A stretch of DNA of 64,000 nt from Poriferisodalis sp965204195 (GTDB lineage Bacteria; Actinomycetota; Acidimicrobiia; Acidimicrobiales; Poriferisodalaceae). The translations under genes were made by a program, and so were the position numbers. Of the stretch, positions 9,444-18,840 are shown in pieces; the first letter of the stretch is position 1; each line of letters starts with the position of its first letter. The stretch lies in NCBI RefSeq assembly GCF_965204195.1, contig NZ_OZ241975.1, positions 930,001-994,000 of the forward strand, given 5' to 3'. The notes beneath the pieces were generated by a model. The model did no database searches. It worked only from the letters and a program-made list of their open reading frames with translations, and had not been told where the DNA came from.

Positions 9444-10427
9444 ATGGAGCTGGTCACCAAGAAGCGCCTGCACCTGTTCAGCGGACGGGCGAATCCGGAG
9501 TTGGCCACCGAGATCGCGGAGCAGCTCGGCGTGGAACTCGGCGACCCCGGGCTCATCGACTTCGCCAACGGCGAGATCAAGTGCAAGTTCGCCGAGTCGA
9601 TCCGCGGCGGCGACGTGTTCATCATCCAGAGCCATGCCGCCTGCGAGACCATGAGCCCCAACGACGCGATCATGGAGCAGCTCATCATGGTCGACGCCGC
9701 CCGGCGCGCCTCGGCCAAGCGCATCACCGCCGTGGCACCCTTGTATGGGTATGCCCGCCAGGATCGCAAGGCAGCCGGCCGTGAGCCGATCACCGCACGC
9801 TTGCTGGCTGACCTGTTCACCGTCGCCGGGGCTGAGCGTCTCGTGTCGATCGACCTGCACAGCGGCCAGATCCAGGGTTTCTTCGACGGTCCGGTGGATC
9901 ATCTGACGGCCGCGCCGGTGCTCATCGACTACTTGTCCGGCGTCATGGGGCCCGACTCGGTGATCGTGTCGCCTGACACCGGCCGTGTGAAGGTGGCGGA
10001 GCGCTACGCGACCCGGCTGGGCTGTGATGTCGCGTCGATCTATAAGCGTCGTGCCACCGACAACGCCAATGAGTCGGAGGCGCTCGGCATCATGGGCGAG
10101 GTGGCGGGCCGCACCTGCGTGATCATCGACGACATGATCGACACGGCTGGCACCATCTGCTCGGCCACCGAGACGCTGGTCGCCAACGGTGCCGCCGACG
10201 TGATGTGCGCGAGCACGCACGGCCTGTTCTCCGAGCCGGCGGTGGACCGCTTGAAGAACTCCTCGCTGAGCCAGGTCATCGTCACCAACACAGTGCCGAT
10301 CCCCAGCTCAAAGCAGTTCGACAAGCTGGTGGTGCTGAGCGTCGCCGGCGTGTTCGCCGATGCCCTGGAGTCGGTGTTCGAGGACGCATCGGTGTCGGAG
10401 ATCTTCGACGGCCAGAACCTGTTCTGA
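9444..10427 (+). CDS. prs: Ribose-phosphate pyrophosphokinase
   Basis: PRPP synthetase (327 residues) makes 5-phosphoribosyl-1-pyrophosphate for nucleotide, histidine and tryptophan synthesis, and for decaprenyl-phosphoribose in many actinobacteria. Recognisable elements are LFSGRANPELA, DFANGEIKCKF, YARQDRKAAGREPITA (ATP/flexible loop), DLHSGQIQGFF, and the PRPP-binding loop VIIDDMIDTAGTIC. The ATG at 9444 is preceded by AAAGGA at good spacing. An in-frame ATG at 9333 would add 37 low-complexity Ser/Ala residues and is unlikely. It heads the prs-rplY-pth-mfd series. Confidence 0.97.
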   Translation: MELVTKKRLHLFSGRANPELATEIAEQLGVELGDPGLIDFANGEIKCKFAESIRGGDVFIIQSHAACETMSPNDAIMEQLIMVDAARRASAKRITAVAPLYGYARQDRKAAGREPITARLLADLFTVAGAERLVSIDLHSGQIQGFFDGPVDHLTAAPVLIDYLSGVMGPDSVIVSPDTGRVKVAERYATRLGCDVASIYKRRATDNANESEALGIMGEVAGRTCVIIDDMIDTAGTICSATETLVANGAADVMCASTHGLFSEPAVDRLKNSSLSQVIVTNTVPIPSSKQFDKLVVLSVAGVFADALESVFEDASVSEIFDGQNLF

Positions 10428-10484
10428 GACTCGTAGGCTGTCTCGTCGCTATCGACTAGGCGCCCAGTGCTCGAAAGGGCCAGC

Positions 10485-11129
10485 ATGGAACAGCTGAAGC
10501 TCATCGCCGAGACCCGTCATGCCACCGGCTCGGGTCCATCGCGGCGTCTGCGCGCCGAAGACAAGATCCCGGCAGTGATGTACGGCCACGGCAGCGAACC
10601 CGTGTCGATCACGCTGGACCGGCTGCGGTTTCGGGCTGCGCTGAACGCAGCGGGCCCGAACGCGATCATCACGCTCGAGGTGGAGGGCAAGAACCATCTC
10701 ACGATCGTCAAGGACATGCAACGCGACACGATCGCCAACCGCGTTACGCATGTCGATTTCCTGCTGATCTCGCTCGACGAGCGCCTGGTGGTGGATGTGC
10801 CAATCCGGCTGGTCGGCGAGGCGGCGCAGGCGGGCCGTGAGGGCGCAGTGGTGCAGCAGCAGCTCATGTCGCTGCACGTCGAATCGCCCGCGGGGGTGAT
10901 CCCCCCGGCCTTCGATGTCGACGTGGAGACGCTCTCGCTGGACAACCCGATCCGTGTCAGCGATCTCACCCTGCCGGAGGGCATGGAGAGCTTGCTCGAC
11001 GACGAAACGCTGGTAGCGATCGCACAGCGGACGCGCGCTGCCGTCGCCGCCGAGCAGGTCGACGAGGAAGGCGAGCCGGCCGACGCTGACGCCCTCGACG
11101 ACGCTGACGAAGCCGACGACGAGGACTGA
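10485..11129 (+). CDS. rplY: 50S ribosomal protein bL25 (Ctc/TL5 form)
   Basis: The 214-residue long form of bL25, which binds 5S rRNA. The N-terminal domain contains GPSRRLRAEDKIPAVMYG and the later VKDMQRDTIANRVTHVDFLL. The C-terminal TL5-type beta domain is followed by a very acidic tail (about 25 residues of Asp, Glu and Ala) that is common in high-GC actinobacteria. The ATG at 10485 has AAAGGG upstream; an in-frame GTG at 10467 would add six residues. prs-rplY-pth is a classic order. Confidence 0.95.
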   Translation: MEQLKLIAETRHATGSGPSRRLRAEDKIPAVMYGHGSEPVSITLDRLRFRAALNAAGPNAIITLEVEGKNHLTIVKDMQRDTIANRVTHVDFLLISLDERLVVDVPIRLVGEAAQAGREGAVVQQQLMSLHVESPAGVIPPAFDVDVETLSLDNPIRVSDLTLPEGMESLLDDETLVAIAQRTRAAVAAEQVDEEGEPADADALDDADEADDED

Positions 11130-11137
11130 ACGCCCCG

Positions 11138-11779
11138 GTGTCCGTGTTCCGCCGGGCGGCCGCGCGGCGGGGAACAGCCGCAGACTGGCTGGTGGTGGGT
11201 CTCGGCAATCCTGGCGAGCGCTATGCCGGAAGCCGTCACAACGTGGGAGCCGAGGCCACCGAACGCTGGGCCTCGAAGCTCCGGTGCGACTTCGCGGTGC
11301 AGCGGCGCGAGCACGCTCGAGTGGCACAGGCCACGGTGGGCGAGCGTCGCATCACGCTCGCATGCCCGACCACGTTCATGAACGAGAGCGGCCGCAGTGT
11401 GGGCGTGCTGGTGAAGCGCCACGGCATCGTCGAGCCGTCACGCCTCGTCGTCGTCCATGATGAGCTCGACCTCGAGCCCGGCCAGGTGCGGTTCAAGTCG
11501 GGCGGCGGGACCGCCGGTCACAATGGCTTGGCGTCGATCGCCAACCAGCTCGGCACCCGGGATTTCGCACGGATGCGCATCGGCATCGGCAAGCCGCCCC
11601 GGCCCGAAGCTGGCAAGAAGTGGGTGCTGCAGCGGCCGAGGGGTCACGAAGAGCCATTGATCGACACAGCCGTGGACCTTGCAGTAGCGGGGCTTGAGGT
11701 GCTGGTGCGCGAGGGCATGGAGGCGGCGATGACTGTCACGAATGCTCGCCGGCGGCGACAGGATCCTCAAGCCCAGTGA
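11138..11779 (+). CDS. pth: Peptidyl-tRNA hydrolase
   Basis: Pth recycles peptidyl-tRNA released from stalled ribosomes. The 213-residue protein has LVVGLGNPGERYAGSRHNVG with the catalytic His34 and Asn24, CPTTFMNESG, VVHDELDLEPGQVRFKSGG and GTAGHNGLASI, all conserved. An N-terminal Arg/Ala stretch of about 14 residues precedes the fold. The GTG start lies eight bases after the rplY stop. The stop codon overlaps the mfd start (GTGA). Confidence 0.96.
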   Translation: MSVFRRAAARRGTAADWLVVGLGNPGERYAGSRHNVGAEATERWASKLRCDFAVQRREHARVAQATVGERRITLACPTTFMNESGRSVGVLVKRHGIVEPSRLVVVHDELDLEPGQVRFKSGGGTAGHNGLASIANQLGTRDFARMRIGIGKPPRPEAGKKWVLQRPRGHEEPLIDTAVDLAVAGLEVLVREGMEAAMTVTNARRRRQDPQAQ

Positions 11780-14700
11780 GCCCGGCAAGCCCAGTGAGCG
11801 CAGCAAGTTCAGTGAGCGACGCACCGCTGCGGGGGCTGGCCGAACGTCTCGGCCGCGACCACGGCTTCGTGTCGATGCTGGGTCGGGCATCCGGCTCGAT
11901 TGCCGTTGCCGAGGGAGCTCGCCCGTTTGTCGTCGCCGGCTTGGCGACATTGGGATCGCGCATCCCGATCCTTGTCGTCACCGCTACCGCCAACGAAGCC
12001 GAGCGCTATGCCACCGATCTCCGCACCTGGCTGGGGGAGGGACAGGTAGCGCTGTTTGCGGCGTGGGAGACGCTGCCGTTCGAGCGCGTGAGCCCCGCAA
12101 CCGAGACGATGGGTCGGCGGCTGGCGGTGCTGGAGGCGCTGAAGCCGGGCAGCGGCCCTGGTGAGCTAGTGGCCGAATTCGGGGTGCCCGAGGTGATAGT
12201 CGCGCCGATTCGGGCGCTGTTGCAGCGGCTCAGTCCCGACGCGTGCGCCCCAGCGATGTCGCTGCTACGCGTGGCACGAGGCGACCGGTGCGACGTCACC
12301 GAGGTGGTGTCGCAGCTGGTGGCGTGGGGCTACCGGCGGGAGCATCAGGTGGAGCATCGCGGCGAGGTTGCGGTGCGAGGCGGGATCGTGGACGTCTTCT
12401 GCCCCACGGCCGACGCGCCCGTGCGCATCGATCTGTGGGGCGATGAGGTAGACCGTCTCACCCAGTTCTCGGTCGCCGATCAGCGTTCGGTGGCGGAGCT
12501 TGCGCAGACGCAGATCTACCCGGCACGAGAAATGCGGCCCGACGCCGCCATGCGCGAACGGGCCGCAGCGCTGGCTGTCAGCGAACCGTGGTGCAGAGAG
12601 CACATGGAGCGTCTCAGCAGGGGCGAGCTCTTCGACGGGATGGAATCGTGGCTGCCGTGGCTCGCCGCAGATGAGATCGTGCTGCCAGACCTGCTGGGAC
12701 CCGACTCGCTGGTGTTGCTCTGCGAGCCGCGGCGGCTCGCTGACCGTGCCGCCGACATCAAGGCAGAGACCGATGACCTCACGCAGTCGCTGGCAGTGAC
12801 GTGGGGTCTGCGGAGTCCTGGCCGTGGCCATGAGGGCTGCGATATTGCCCCCGACGATGCGCCGGCTCCGTTCCCGCCGCTGCATGTTGCATTCGATCGG
12901 TTGCTGGCGCACTGCCCCGCAGCGGTGTGGTCGGTCGACTCCACGGCGGCACCCACGGCGGACGGCCTGCCCGGGCCGCATATCGCCACGGAGCCGTGGC
13001 TGCCCGCCGCGGGCGATCCGACGCGCCTCGTGGGGCAGCTCCGCCGGCTCGTGACCGGAGCGCAGCACCACGAGACCGGCAGTGCGCAGCATCACGAGGG
13101 CGGCGGTACGGCGCGACCCATTGTCGTCGTGGCGGCCGAGGGCGACAGCTCGGCGGCCCGTCTCGCTGATGCGCTGAGCGCGGAGGAGGTGCCGCTGCGC
13201 CTGCACCGTGAACCAGGCAGCTTCGCCCCGACGCCCGGCGCTCATGTTGTGGTGGCGCCCGTCGAAGGCGGCTTCATTGCGTCTGCAGCCGGAGTGGCGG
13301 TGCTGCCGGAGGCGGAGTTCACCGGACGCCGCCGTGCCCATCGCGCAGCCCGACGTCGGACCGGCGTGGTGCCGTCGTTCGAGGATCTGAGCGTCGGTGA
13401 TTTTGTCGTGCATCACCATCACGGCATCGCCCGTTATGCAGGGCTCGTCCGGCGAGCCTTCGGCGACGACGAGCGCGACTACCTCGAGCTGGAGTTCCGG
13501 GGAACCGACCGTCTCTACCTGCCCACCGAGCAGATCGACTTCATCCGCCCGTATATCGGCGGGGAGACGCCCCGACTCAGCCGCATGGGTGGCAGCGATT
13601 TCCAGCGCCAGAAGGCCAAGGTGCGTGCCGCGGTGGCCGAGATCGCCCAGGAGCTGGTGGTGCTGTACCAGCGACGCATCACCACATCGGGCAACGCATT
13701 CGATCCGCACGGCTTGGGCATGGCAGAGCTGGCCGACAGCTTCCTCTACACGCCCACGCCTGATCAGCGCCGCACGATCGACGACGTGCTGGCGGACATG
13801 GCCGAGCCAGTGCCGATGGATCGACTGGTGTGCGGCGACGTCGGCTTCGGCAAGACGGAGGTGGCGGTACGGGCCGCGTTCTGCGCGGTGAGCGCCGGGA
13901 AGCAGGCGGCGGTGCTGGTGCCAACCACTCTGCTGGCCCAGCAGCACCACCAGACATTCGCCGAGCGATATGCCGACCATCCCGTTCGGGTCGAGGTGCT
14001 CAGCCGCTTTCTCACGCCCATCGAACAGCGGGCAGTGGTCGCCGGGGTCGCCGACGGCACCGTCGATGTGGTGATCGGCACGCACCGGCTGCTGTCCGAT
14101 GACGTGAAGTTCAAGAACCTGGGTCTGCTGGTGGTCGACGAGGAGCAGCGCTTTGGCGTGAGCCACAAGGAGTCCATCAAGCACCTGCGAGCCGAGGTGG
14201 ATGTGCTGACGCTGACGGCCACGCCCATCCCGCGCACGTTGGAGATGGCACTCACCGGCATCCGGGACCTGTCGCTGCTGCAGACGCCGCCAGCCGAGCG
14301 CCAGCCCATCCTCACCCACGTCGGCCCGTACGACGAGCGCGCCGTCAGCGAGGCCATCCGCCGTGAGCTGCTGCGCGAGGGCCAAGTGTTCTTCGTGCAC
14401 AACCGGGTTGCCGACATCGCTGTGGTGGCGGCGGGCTTGGCAGAGCTGGTGCCAGAGGCGCGCATCGCCGTAGCGCACGGCCAGATGGATGAAGGCACGC
14501 TGGAGCAGATCGTCATGGATTTCTGGGCCGGCGCATACGACGTGCTGGTCTGTACGACCATCATCGAATCGGGCATCGACATGCCCAGCGTCAATACGCT
14601 GGTCGTGGATCGAGCGGACCTGCTGGGGCTCGGGCAGCTGCACCAGATCCGCGGGCGTGTGGGCCGGTCTGGCCAGCGTGCGTATGCCTACCTGTTCCAC

Positions 14701-15402
14701 CCCGAGGGCCGTTCGCTGTCCGAAGAGGCCTATGAGCGCCTCCGCACGATCGGCGAGTCCACCGAGTTGGGCTCGGGATACCGGATCGCGATGCGCGACC
14801 TCCAGCTGCGCGGCGCGGGCAACCTGCTCAGCGGTGTGCAGTCGGGGCACATCGCAGCCGTGGGCTACGACCTGTACTGCGAGCTGGTCAGCGAGGCGGT
14901 CGCCTCCTTGAACGGCGAGACACCTGCCCAGCCTGCGGAGATCGTGATCGACTTGCCCCTAGCGGCACACCTGCCCGACGACTACGTGGCTGACGCTACG
15001 GGCCGCCTCGAGGCGTATCGCCGTCTCGGGGCCGTGACCGAGCTGGTCGAGGTGGCAGACATCGAAGCCGAATGGATCGACCGTTACGGACCTGTCCCCG
15101 ACGCAGCGCAGACGCTGCTGCACATCGCGCTGCTGCGCACCGAGTGTCACCGGCTCGGCATGCGAGCCGTGGCGTTCGCTGCCGGCCACGACGGCGGCAG
15201 GGTGCGCTTTGGGCCGCTAGCGCTCACGGCGAGCGAGGAGCTGCGCATGCGGCGCATCTGTGCTGGCACGCCGTTCAGCGCGGCGCGGTACAAGGCTGAT
15301 GACCGGGAGGTGCAGCTGTCAGTCCGTGCGCTGAAGCCGGCGACGGTCGGGCACCTGTTCGCCTTCTGCCAGCAGTTGCGGCCTCCCGCTGCATCGGGGT
15401 GA
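11776..15402 (+). CDS. mfd: Transcription-repair coupling factor
   Basis: Mfd (1208 residues) displaces RNA polymerase stalled at lesions and recruits UvrA. An N-terminal UvrB-homology region is followed by the CarD-like RNA-polymerase interaction domain (GDFVVHHHHGIARYAGL, from about 540), a RecG-like translocase with Walker A GDVGFGKTE (Lys693), the DEEQ box starting at Asp788, TATPIPRTLEM and QIRGRVGRSGQRAYAYL, and a C-terminal TRCF domain. The start is uncertain: three GTGs (11776, 11794, 11812) are spaced by 18-base near-repeats. The first overlaps the pth stop. Confidence 0.97.
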   Translation: MSPASPVSAASSVSDAPLRGLAERLGRDHGFVSMLGRASGSIAVAEGARPFVVAGLATLGSRIPILVVTATANEAERYATDLRTWLGEGQVALFAAWETLPFERVSPATETMGRRLAVLEALKPGSGPGELVAEFGVPEVIVAPIRALLQRLSPDACAPAMSLLRVARGDRCDVTEVVSQLVAWGYRREHQVEHRGEVAVRGGIVDVFCPTADAPVRIDLWGDEVDRLTQFSVADQRSVAELAQTQIYPAREMRPDAAMRERAAALAVSEPWCREHMERLSRGELFDGMESWLPWLAADEIVLPDLLGPDSLVLLCEPRRLADRAADIKAETDDLTQSLAVTWGLRSPGRGHEGCDIAPDDAPAPFPPLHVAFDRLLAHCPAAVWSVDSTAAPTADGLPGPHIATEPWLPAAGDPTRLVGQLRRLVTGAQHHETGSAQHHEGGGTARPIVVVAAEGDSSAARLADALSAEEVPLRLHREPGSFAPTPGAHVVVAPVEGGFIASAAGVAVLPEAEFTGRRRAHRAARRRTGVVPSFEDLSVGDFVVHHHHGIARYAGLVRRAFGDDERDYLELEFRGTDRLYLPTEQIDFIRPYIGGETPRLSRMGGSDFQRQKAKVRAAVAEIAQELVVLYQRRITTSGNAFDPHGLGMAELADSFLYTPTPDQRRTIDDVLADMAEPVPMDRLVCGDVGFGKTEVAVRAAFCAVSAGKQAAVLVPTTLLAQQHHQTFAERYADHPVRVEVLSRFLTPIEQRAVVAGVADGTVDVVIGTHRLLSDDVKFKNLGLLVVDEEQRFGVSHKESIKHLRAEVDVLTLTATPIPRTLEMALTGIRDLSLLQTPPAERQPILTHVGPYDERAVSEAIRRELLREGQVFFVHNRVADIAVVAAGLAELVPEARIAVAHGQMDEGTLEQIVMDFWAGAYDVLVCTTIIESGIDMPSVNTLVVDRADLLGLGQLHQIRGRVGRSGQRAYAYLFHPEGRSLSEEAYERLRTIGESTELGSGYRIAMRDLQLRGAGNLLSGVQSGHIAAVGYDLYCELVSEAVASLNGETPAQPAEIVIDLPLAAHLPDDYVADATGRLEAYRRLGAVTELVEVADIEAEWIDRYGPVPDAAQTLLHIALLRTECHRLGMRAVAFAAGHDGGRVRFGPLALTASEELRMRRICAGTPFSAARYKADDREVQLSVRALKPATVGHLFAFCQQLRPPAASG

Positions 15403-15460
15403 AGCACCGCCGGCGCGGCCAGCACCTAGCCTGCCCGCAGTGCGTGCCAAGGGGAGTTCC

Positions 15461-16510
15461 ATGTCTCGACGAGCTGCGCTGCTGGCTCCGCTGGCGCTGG
15501 TGGCACTGCTGACGTTTGCATGTGCGGACGATGGCAACGTCGTCACCATCCACACCGGGCTCGATCCTGAGCCTGATGCCGAGCTCATTGCCGAGCTCGA
15601 CACCGATGGCGACGGCGTCGTGTCACGAGAAGCGGCACAGGCTGCCGCCGAGGAGGCTGAGCGGGAAGCCCAACTGGAGGCCGAGCGCGCCGAGCGTGAC
15701 GCGGCGCGCACAGCTCAGGATGCCGCATACCGAGCGCTGCTCGCCGACGCTGCCGCTGTTGCAGCGAGCTTCCCGGGAGGCCAGCTCCTCATCGGTGATG
15801 TGCGAGCCAATATCGTCGAGTCACCTGTCACTCTCATGGACGACCCGGAGAACCCGACGCACGAGGAATTCGTGTCCCGGCTCACGTCGATGATCCAGCT
15901 GCGCCTCGCCGGCGTCGCACTGGACGAATTGGGCTTCCCAGTCGACATCAGCCTCCCTGACGCAGAGATCAATGCGCAGGTGCAGGCTCACCTTGAGGGC
16001 CCCTTCGAGGAGTTCGCGCAGCAGCGCGCCATCGAAGACGATCCGAGCATCGAGCGGCTGGCGACGCCTCACTGTGTGAGTGCGCTGGCCGTGACATCCG
16101 AGGCCGATGCCGTCGCAGCTTCCGACCGCGTACAGGCTGGTGAGCCCCTTGGCGATGTCGCTGCCGCGGTCAATCTGCCGGGCCTCACCGAGACCGATGG
16201 CACCATCGGCTGCGGCCAGCCCTTCGATCTGTTCGGCGGCGGCGAGCTCGCGCTGGCGCTGCTCGAACTGGAGCCCGGTGAACTGACAGCGCCGCTGCTT
16301 CTGCCGTCTGCAGCAAGCCCGACTGGTGAGCTGTGGGTGGTGCTGCGTGTGGACTCGCTGCGCGCCGATGCCACCGATCTCTCGTCGATCGGGCCGTTTG
16401 CCGGCCACGTGCTGACGGAGGCCATGTCGACCTACGAGGTGAACGTCGCCCCGGCGCTCGGCGCGTGGAACGCCGACAACCTGCGGGTGTCGTTGCCGAT
16501 CCTGCCGTGA
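15461..16510 (+). CDS. Parvulin-like (PpiC/SurA-type) lipoprotein
   Basis: A predicted exported protein of 349 residues. The N-terminus (MSRRAALLAPLALVALLTFAC) is a lipoprotein-type signal with the lipidated Cys at 21. Next come an EF-hand-like DTDGDGVVS loop (47-55; position 12 is Ala, so calcium binding is doubtful) and a charged Glu/Ala/Arg helix. The C-terminal part (about 205-310) has the parvulin pattern, with VSALAVTSEADAVAASDRV, AGEPLGDVAAAVN, DGTIGCG and LLELEPGELTAP, so it may be a peptidyl-prolyl isomerase or chaperone for secreted proteins. AAGGGGAG precedes the ATG. It sits between mfd and mazG, where mycobacteria carry the lipoprotein gene lpqU nearby, but orthology is not implied. 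Confidence 0.75.
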   Translation: MSRRAALLAPLALVALLTFACADDGNVVTIHTGLDPEPDAELIAELDTDGDGVVSREAAQAAAEEAEREAQLEAERAERDAARTAQDAAYRALLADAAAVAASFPGGQLLIGDVRANIVESPVTLMDDPENPTHEEFVSRLTSMIQLRLAGVALDELGFPVDISLPDAEINAQVQAHLEGPFEEFAQQRAIEDDPSIERLATPHCVSALAVTSEADAVAASDRVQAGEPLGDVAAAVNLPGLTETDGTIGCGQPFDLFGGGELALALLELEPGELTAPLLLPSAASPTGELWVVLRVDSLRADATDLSSIGPFAGHVLTEAMSTYEVNVAPALGAWNADNLRVSLPILP

Positions 16511-16533
16511 GTCGAGGCTCGTGCGGGGCCATC

Positions 16534-17019
16534 GTGACCACTGAGCGCAACCCTGTGGATCTCGGGCGCCGGCTCGTCTCGCTTCATCAGGTCATCACCA
16601 GGCTGCGCCGGGAGTGCCCTTGGGACCGGGTGCAGACGCACGCCACGCTCGCTCCCTACGCGCTCGACGAAGCCTCGGAGCTGGCTGAGGCCCTGCAGAC
16701 AGCCGAAGACGCGCTGACCGGCGACACAGCCGAATCGGCCACGGCGATCGAAGATCTCGTCGAAGAATTGGGCGATGTGCTGCTGCAGGTGCTGATGAAT
16801 GCCGCGATCGGCGAGCAGGCGGGAACGTTCACCTTGGCTGAGGTGCTCGAGACCGTCGAGGCCAAGATGCTGCGCCGCCATCCCCATGTGTTCGAGCGCG
16901 ACCCGAACGCGCCCGAGCCCACTGATGACGAGCTGTCGGCGCAATGGGAGGCGATCAAGGCCGCTGAGCGTGAGGCCCGCGCACAGCGCATTGCCGCCCG
17001 CGAAGCGCGCACGAGCTAG
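16534..17019 (+). CDS. mazG: Nucleoside triphosphate pyrophosphohydrolase MazG
   Basis: A MazG-fold protein of 161 residues that hydrolyses (d)NTPs to monophosphate and pyrophosphate, housecleaning damaged or excess nucleotides. The signature ECPWDRVQTHATLAPYALDE, the EASELAEAL metal-binding helix and EELGDVLLQVLMNA are clear. KMLRRHPHVFE completes the domain. The GTG at 16534 lies in a short gap after the lipoprotein gene. The last 19 bases, including the stop codon, are duplicated immediately downstream. Confidence 0.92.
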   Translation: MTTERNPVDLGRRLVSLHQVITRLRRECPWDRVQTHATLAPYALDEASELAEALQTAEDALTGDTAESATAIEDLVEELGDVLLQVLMNAAIGEQAGTFTLAEVLETVEAKMLRRHPHVFERDPNAPEPTDDELSAQWEAIKAAEREARAQRIAAREARTS

Positions 17020-17044
17020 CCAGCGCGAAGCGCGCACCAGCTAG
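17001..17044 (+). repeat. 19-bp direct duplication of the mazG 3' end
   Basis: CGAAGCGCGCACGAGCTAG at 17001-17019, including the mazG stop, recurs with one change at 17026-17044. The offset is 25 bases. It looks like a recent local slippage duplication; no function is apparent. Confidence 0.8.
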
Positions 17045-17069
17045 AGGCTGAGCGGGCGCTGCCCTTCGG

Positions 17070-17075
17070 TACTCT
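17070..17075 (+). promoter_or_regulatory. -10 box (TACTCT) of eno
   Basis: TACTCT ends eight bases before the GTG start of eno; no Shine-Dalgarno intervenes. Confidence 0.5.
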
Positions 17076-17083
17076 CGCTATGC

Positions 17084-18379
17084 GTGACAGCGCGCGCGTC
17101 CACGCAGATCGTCCAGGTGACCGGCCGCCAAGTCCTCGATTCCCGTGGCAATCCCACGACCGAAGCCGAGGTGCGGACCGCAGGCGGCGCCGTGGGCCGC
17201 GCCATCGTGCCCTCAGGTGCCTCGACGGGACAATTCGAGGCCGTCGAGTTGCGGGATGGCGGCCAGCGATATGGCGGCAAAGGGGTGGCCGTCGCCGTGG
17301 GGCATGTGAACGGCCAGATCGCCGAGGCGCTGGTAGGTCTCGATGCCGTCGATCAGCGGTCGGTCGATCACACGCTGATCGAGCTCGATGCGACGATGAA
17401 CAAGGCCCGCCTGGGCGCGAACGCCGTGCTGGCCGCCTCTCTGGCCACCGCACATGCGGCGGCAGCGACGCTGGGGCTGCCGCTCTACCGCCACGTGGGC
17501 GGTGCCAATGCACATGTGCTGCCCACGCCGATGATGAATGTCATCAACGGCGGTGAGCACGCGGACAACAACGTGGATCTGCAGGAGTTCATGATCGTCC
17601 CGGTCGGTGCGGCGTCATATTCCGAGGCGCTGCGTTGGGGTACCGAGACCTATCACGTGCTGAGTGGCGTTCTGCGCTCGCGCGGGCTCTCAACAGCCGT
17701 GGGCGACGAGGGCGGGTTCGCCCCCGACCTGGAGTCCAACGAGGCGGCGCTGGCGCTGCTGATCGAAGCGATCAGCGAAGCCGGCTTCGAGCCTGGCGCC
17801 GACATGGCGCTCGCACTCGACGTGGCATCCACCGAGTTCTACGCCGACGGCATGTACACCCTGGCTGGCGAGGGTCGCCGGCTCGACGCCGCCGCATTTG
17901 CGGGATATCTGGCCGACCTGTGCGAGCGTTACCCGATCCTCTCGGTCGAGGACGGCATGGCCGAGGACGACTGGGACGGTTGGTCGACGCTCGGCGACAT
18001 GGTCGGCGAGCGAGTCCAGCTCGTCGGCGATGACCTCTTCGTCACCAATATCGAGCGGCTGGGGCGCGGCATTGCTGCCGGCGTCGCCAACAGCGTGCTG
18101 GTGAAGGTGAACCAGATCGGCACGCTCACCGAGACGCTCGACGCCGTCGAGTTGGCAGGACGTTCCGGCTACACCGCGGTCATGTCGCACCGCTCAGGCG
18201 AGTCCGAGGACACCACCATCGCCGACCTGGCCGTTGCCACCAACTGCGGCCAGATCAAGACCGGTGCGCCGGCACGATCCGATCGGGTCGCCAAGTACAA
18301 CCGGCTGCTGCGCATCGAGGAAGAGCTCGGCGAAGCTGCCGCGTACCGGGGCGGCAGCTCGCTTGCCCGTGACCCGTAG
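17084..18379 (+). CDS. eno: Enolase
   Basis: Glycolytic 2-phosphoglycerate dehydratase, 431 residues. VTGRQVLDSRGNPTTEAEV at the N-terminus, MNVINGGEHADNNVDLQEF, VGDEGGFAPDLE, the metal-binding VEDGMAEDDW and DDLFVTNIERL, VKVNQIGTLTET (catalytic Lys) and SHRSGESEDTTIADLAVA are all intact. The GTG at 17084 is chosen because the ATG four bases upstream is out of frame and because a TACTCT box lies eight bases away. ftsB follows after 44 bases. Confidence 0.97.
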   Translation: MTARASTQIVQVTGRQVLDSRGNPTTEAEVRTAGGAVGRAIVPSGASTGQFEAVELRDGGQRYGGKGVAVAVGHVNGQIAEALVGLDAVDQRSVDHTLIELDATMNKARLGANAVLAASLATAHAAAATLGLPLYRHVGGANAHVLPTPMMNVINGGEHADNNVDLQEFMIVPVGAASYSEALRWGTETYHVLSGVLRSRGLSTAVGDEGGFAPDLESNEAALALLIEAISEAGFEPGADMALALDVASTEFYADGMYTLAGEGRRLDAAAFAGYLADLCERYPILSVEDGMAEDDWDGWSTLGDMVGERVQLVGDDLFVTNIERLGRGIAAGVANSVLVKVNQIGTLTETLDAVELAGRSGYTAVMSHRSGESEDTTIADLAVATNCGQIKTGAPARSDRVAKYNRLLRIEEELGEAAAYRGGSSLARDP

Positions 18380-18423
18380 ACCCCGTTGCCCACAGGCACA
18401 GCGCCCATGAACCTCCCGAGCCC

Positions 18424-18831
18424 ATGAGTACGACGCCGGCGGATCCGCCGACGAAGACCCGCCGTCGGGAGGGTCGACCCCGACCCCTCGCGGTGCTCAT
18501 CAGCTTGGCAATCGTGGTGAGCGCAGTCGGCCTGCTCGCAGTGCTGCTGTTCCCATGGCAATCGCTGACGACTCAGCGGCGCAGTATCGACCACGCCGCT
18601 GACACGCTTGAGCGGCTGCAGGCAGAGACCTCGCACTTGGCTGTCCAAGTGGCCGAGGCCAAGGATCCCGTCGTGGTGGAGCGGATCGCGCGTGAGCAGC
18701 TCTCGCTGGTGCGCGAGGGCGACACCCTGTACCGCCTCAATGTGAATCCTGCCGACGTGATCACGCTGCCGTCGTCGTGGCCGTTGCCCGGCGTGGCCCA
18801 CCTGCTCGGCGACGGCGACGGCGACGGTTGA
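18424..18831 (+). CDS. ftsB: FtsB/DivIC septum formation initiator
   Basis: A 135-residue bitopic membrane protein. A short basic cytoplasmic tail (residues 1-22) leads into one transmembrane helix (about 24-44, ending LLAVLLFPWQ), then an external coiled coil with an Arg/Gln/Leu heptad pattern. The family motif ERIAREQLSLVREGDTLYRL is clear. It should join FtsL and FtsQ at the division septum. Position directly after eno is the normal actinobacterial arrangement. In mycobacteria DUF501 and ppx come next; here they are 22 kb away. Confidence 0.88.
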   Translation: MSTTPADPPTKTRRREGRPRPLAVLISLAIVVSAVGLLAVLLFPWQSLTTQRRSIDHAADTLERLQAETSHLAVQVAEAKDPVVVERIAREQLSLVREGDTLYRLNVNPADVITLPSSWPLPGVAHLLGDGDGDG

Positions 18832-18840
18832 GGTGAGCAG

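Noticed and set aside
12265..14850. 861-codon open frame on the minus strand across mfd
   Set aside because: It is a reverse-strand shadow of mfd in high-GC DNA; its translation has no recognisable motifs while the plus strand carries every Mfd motif.
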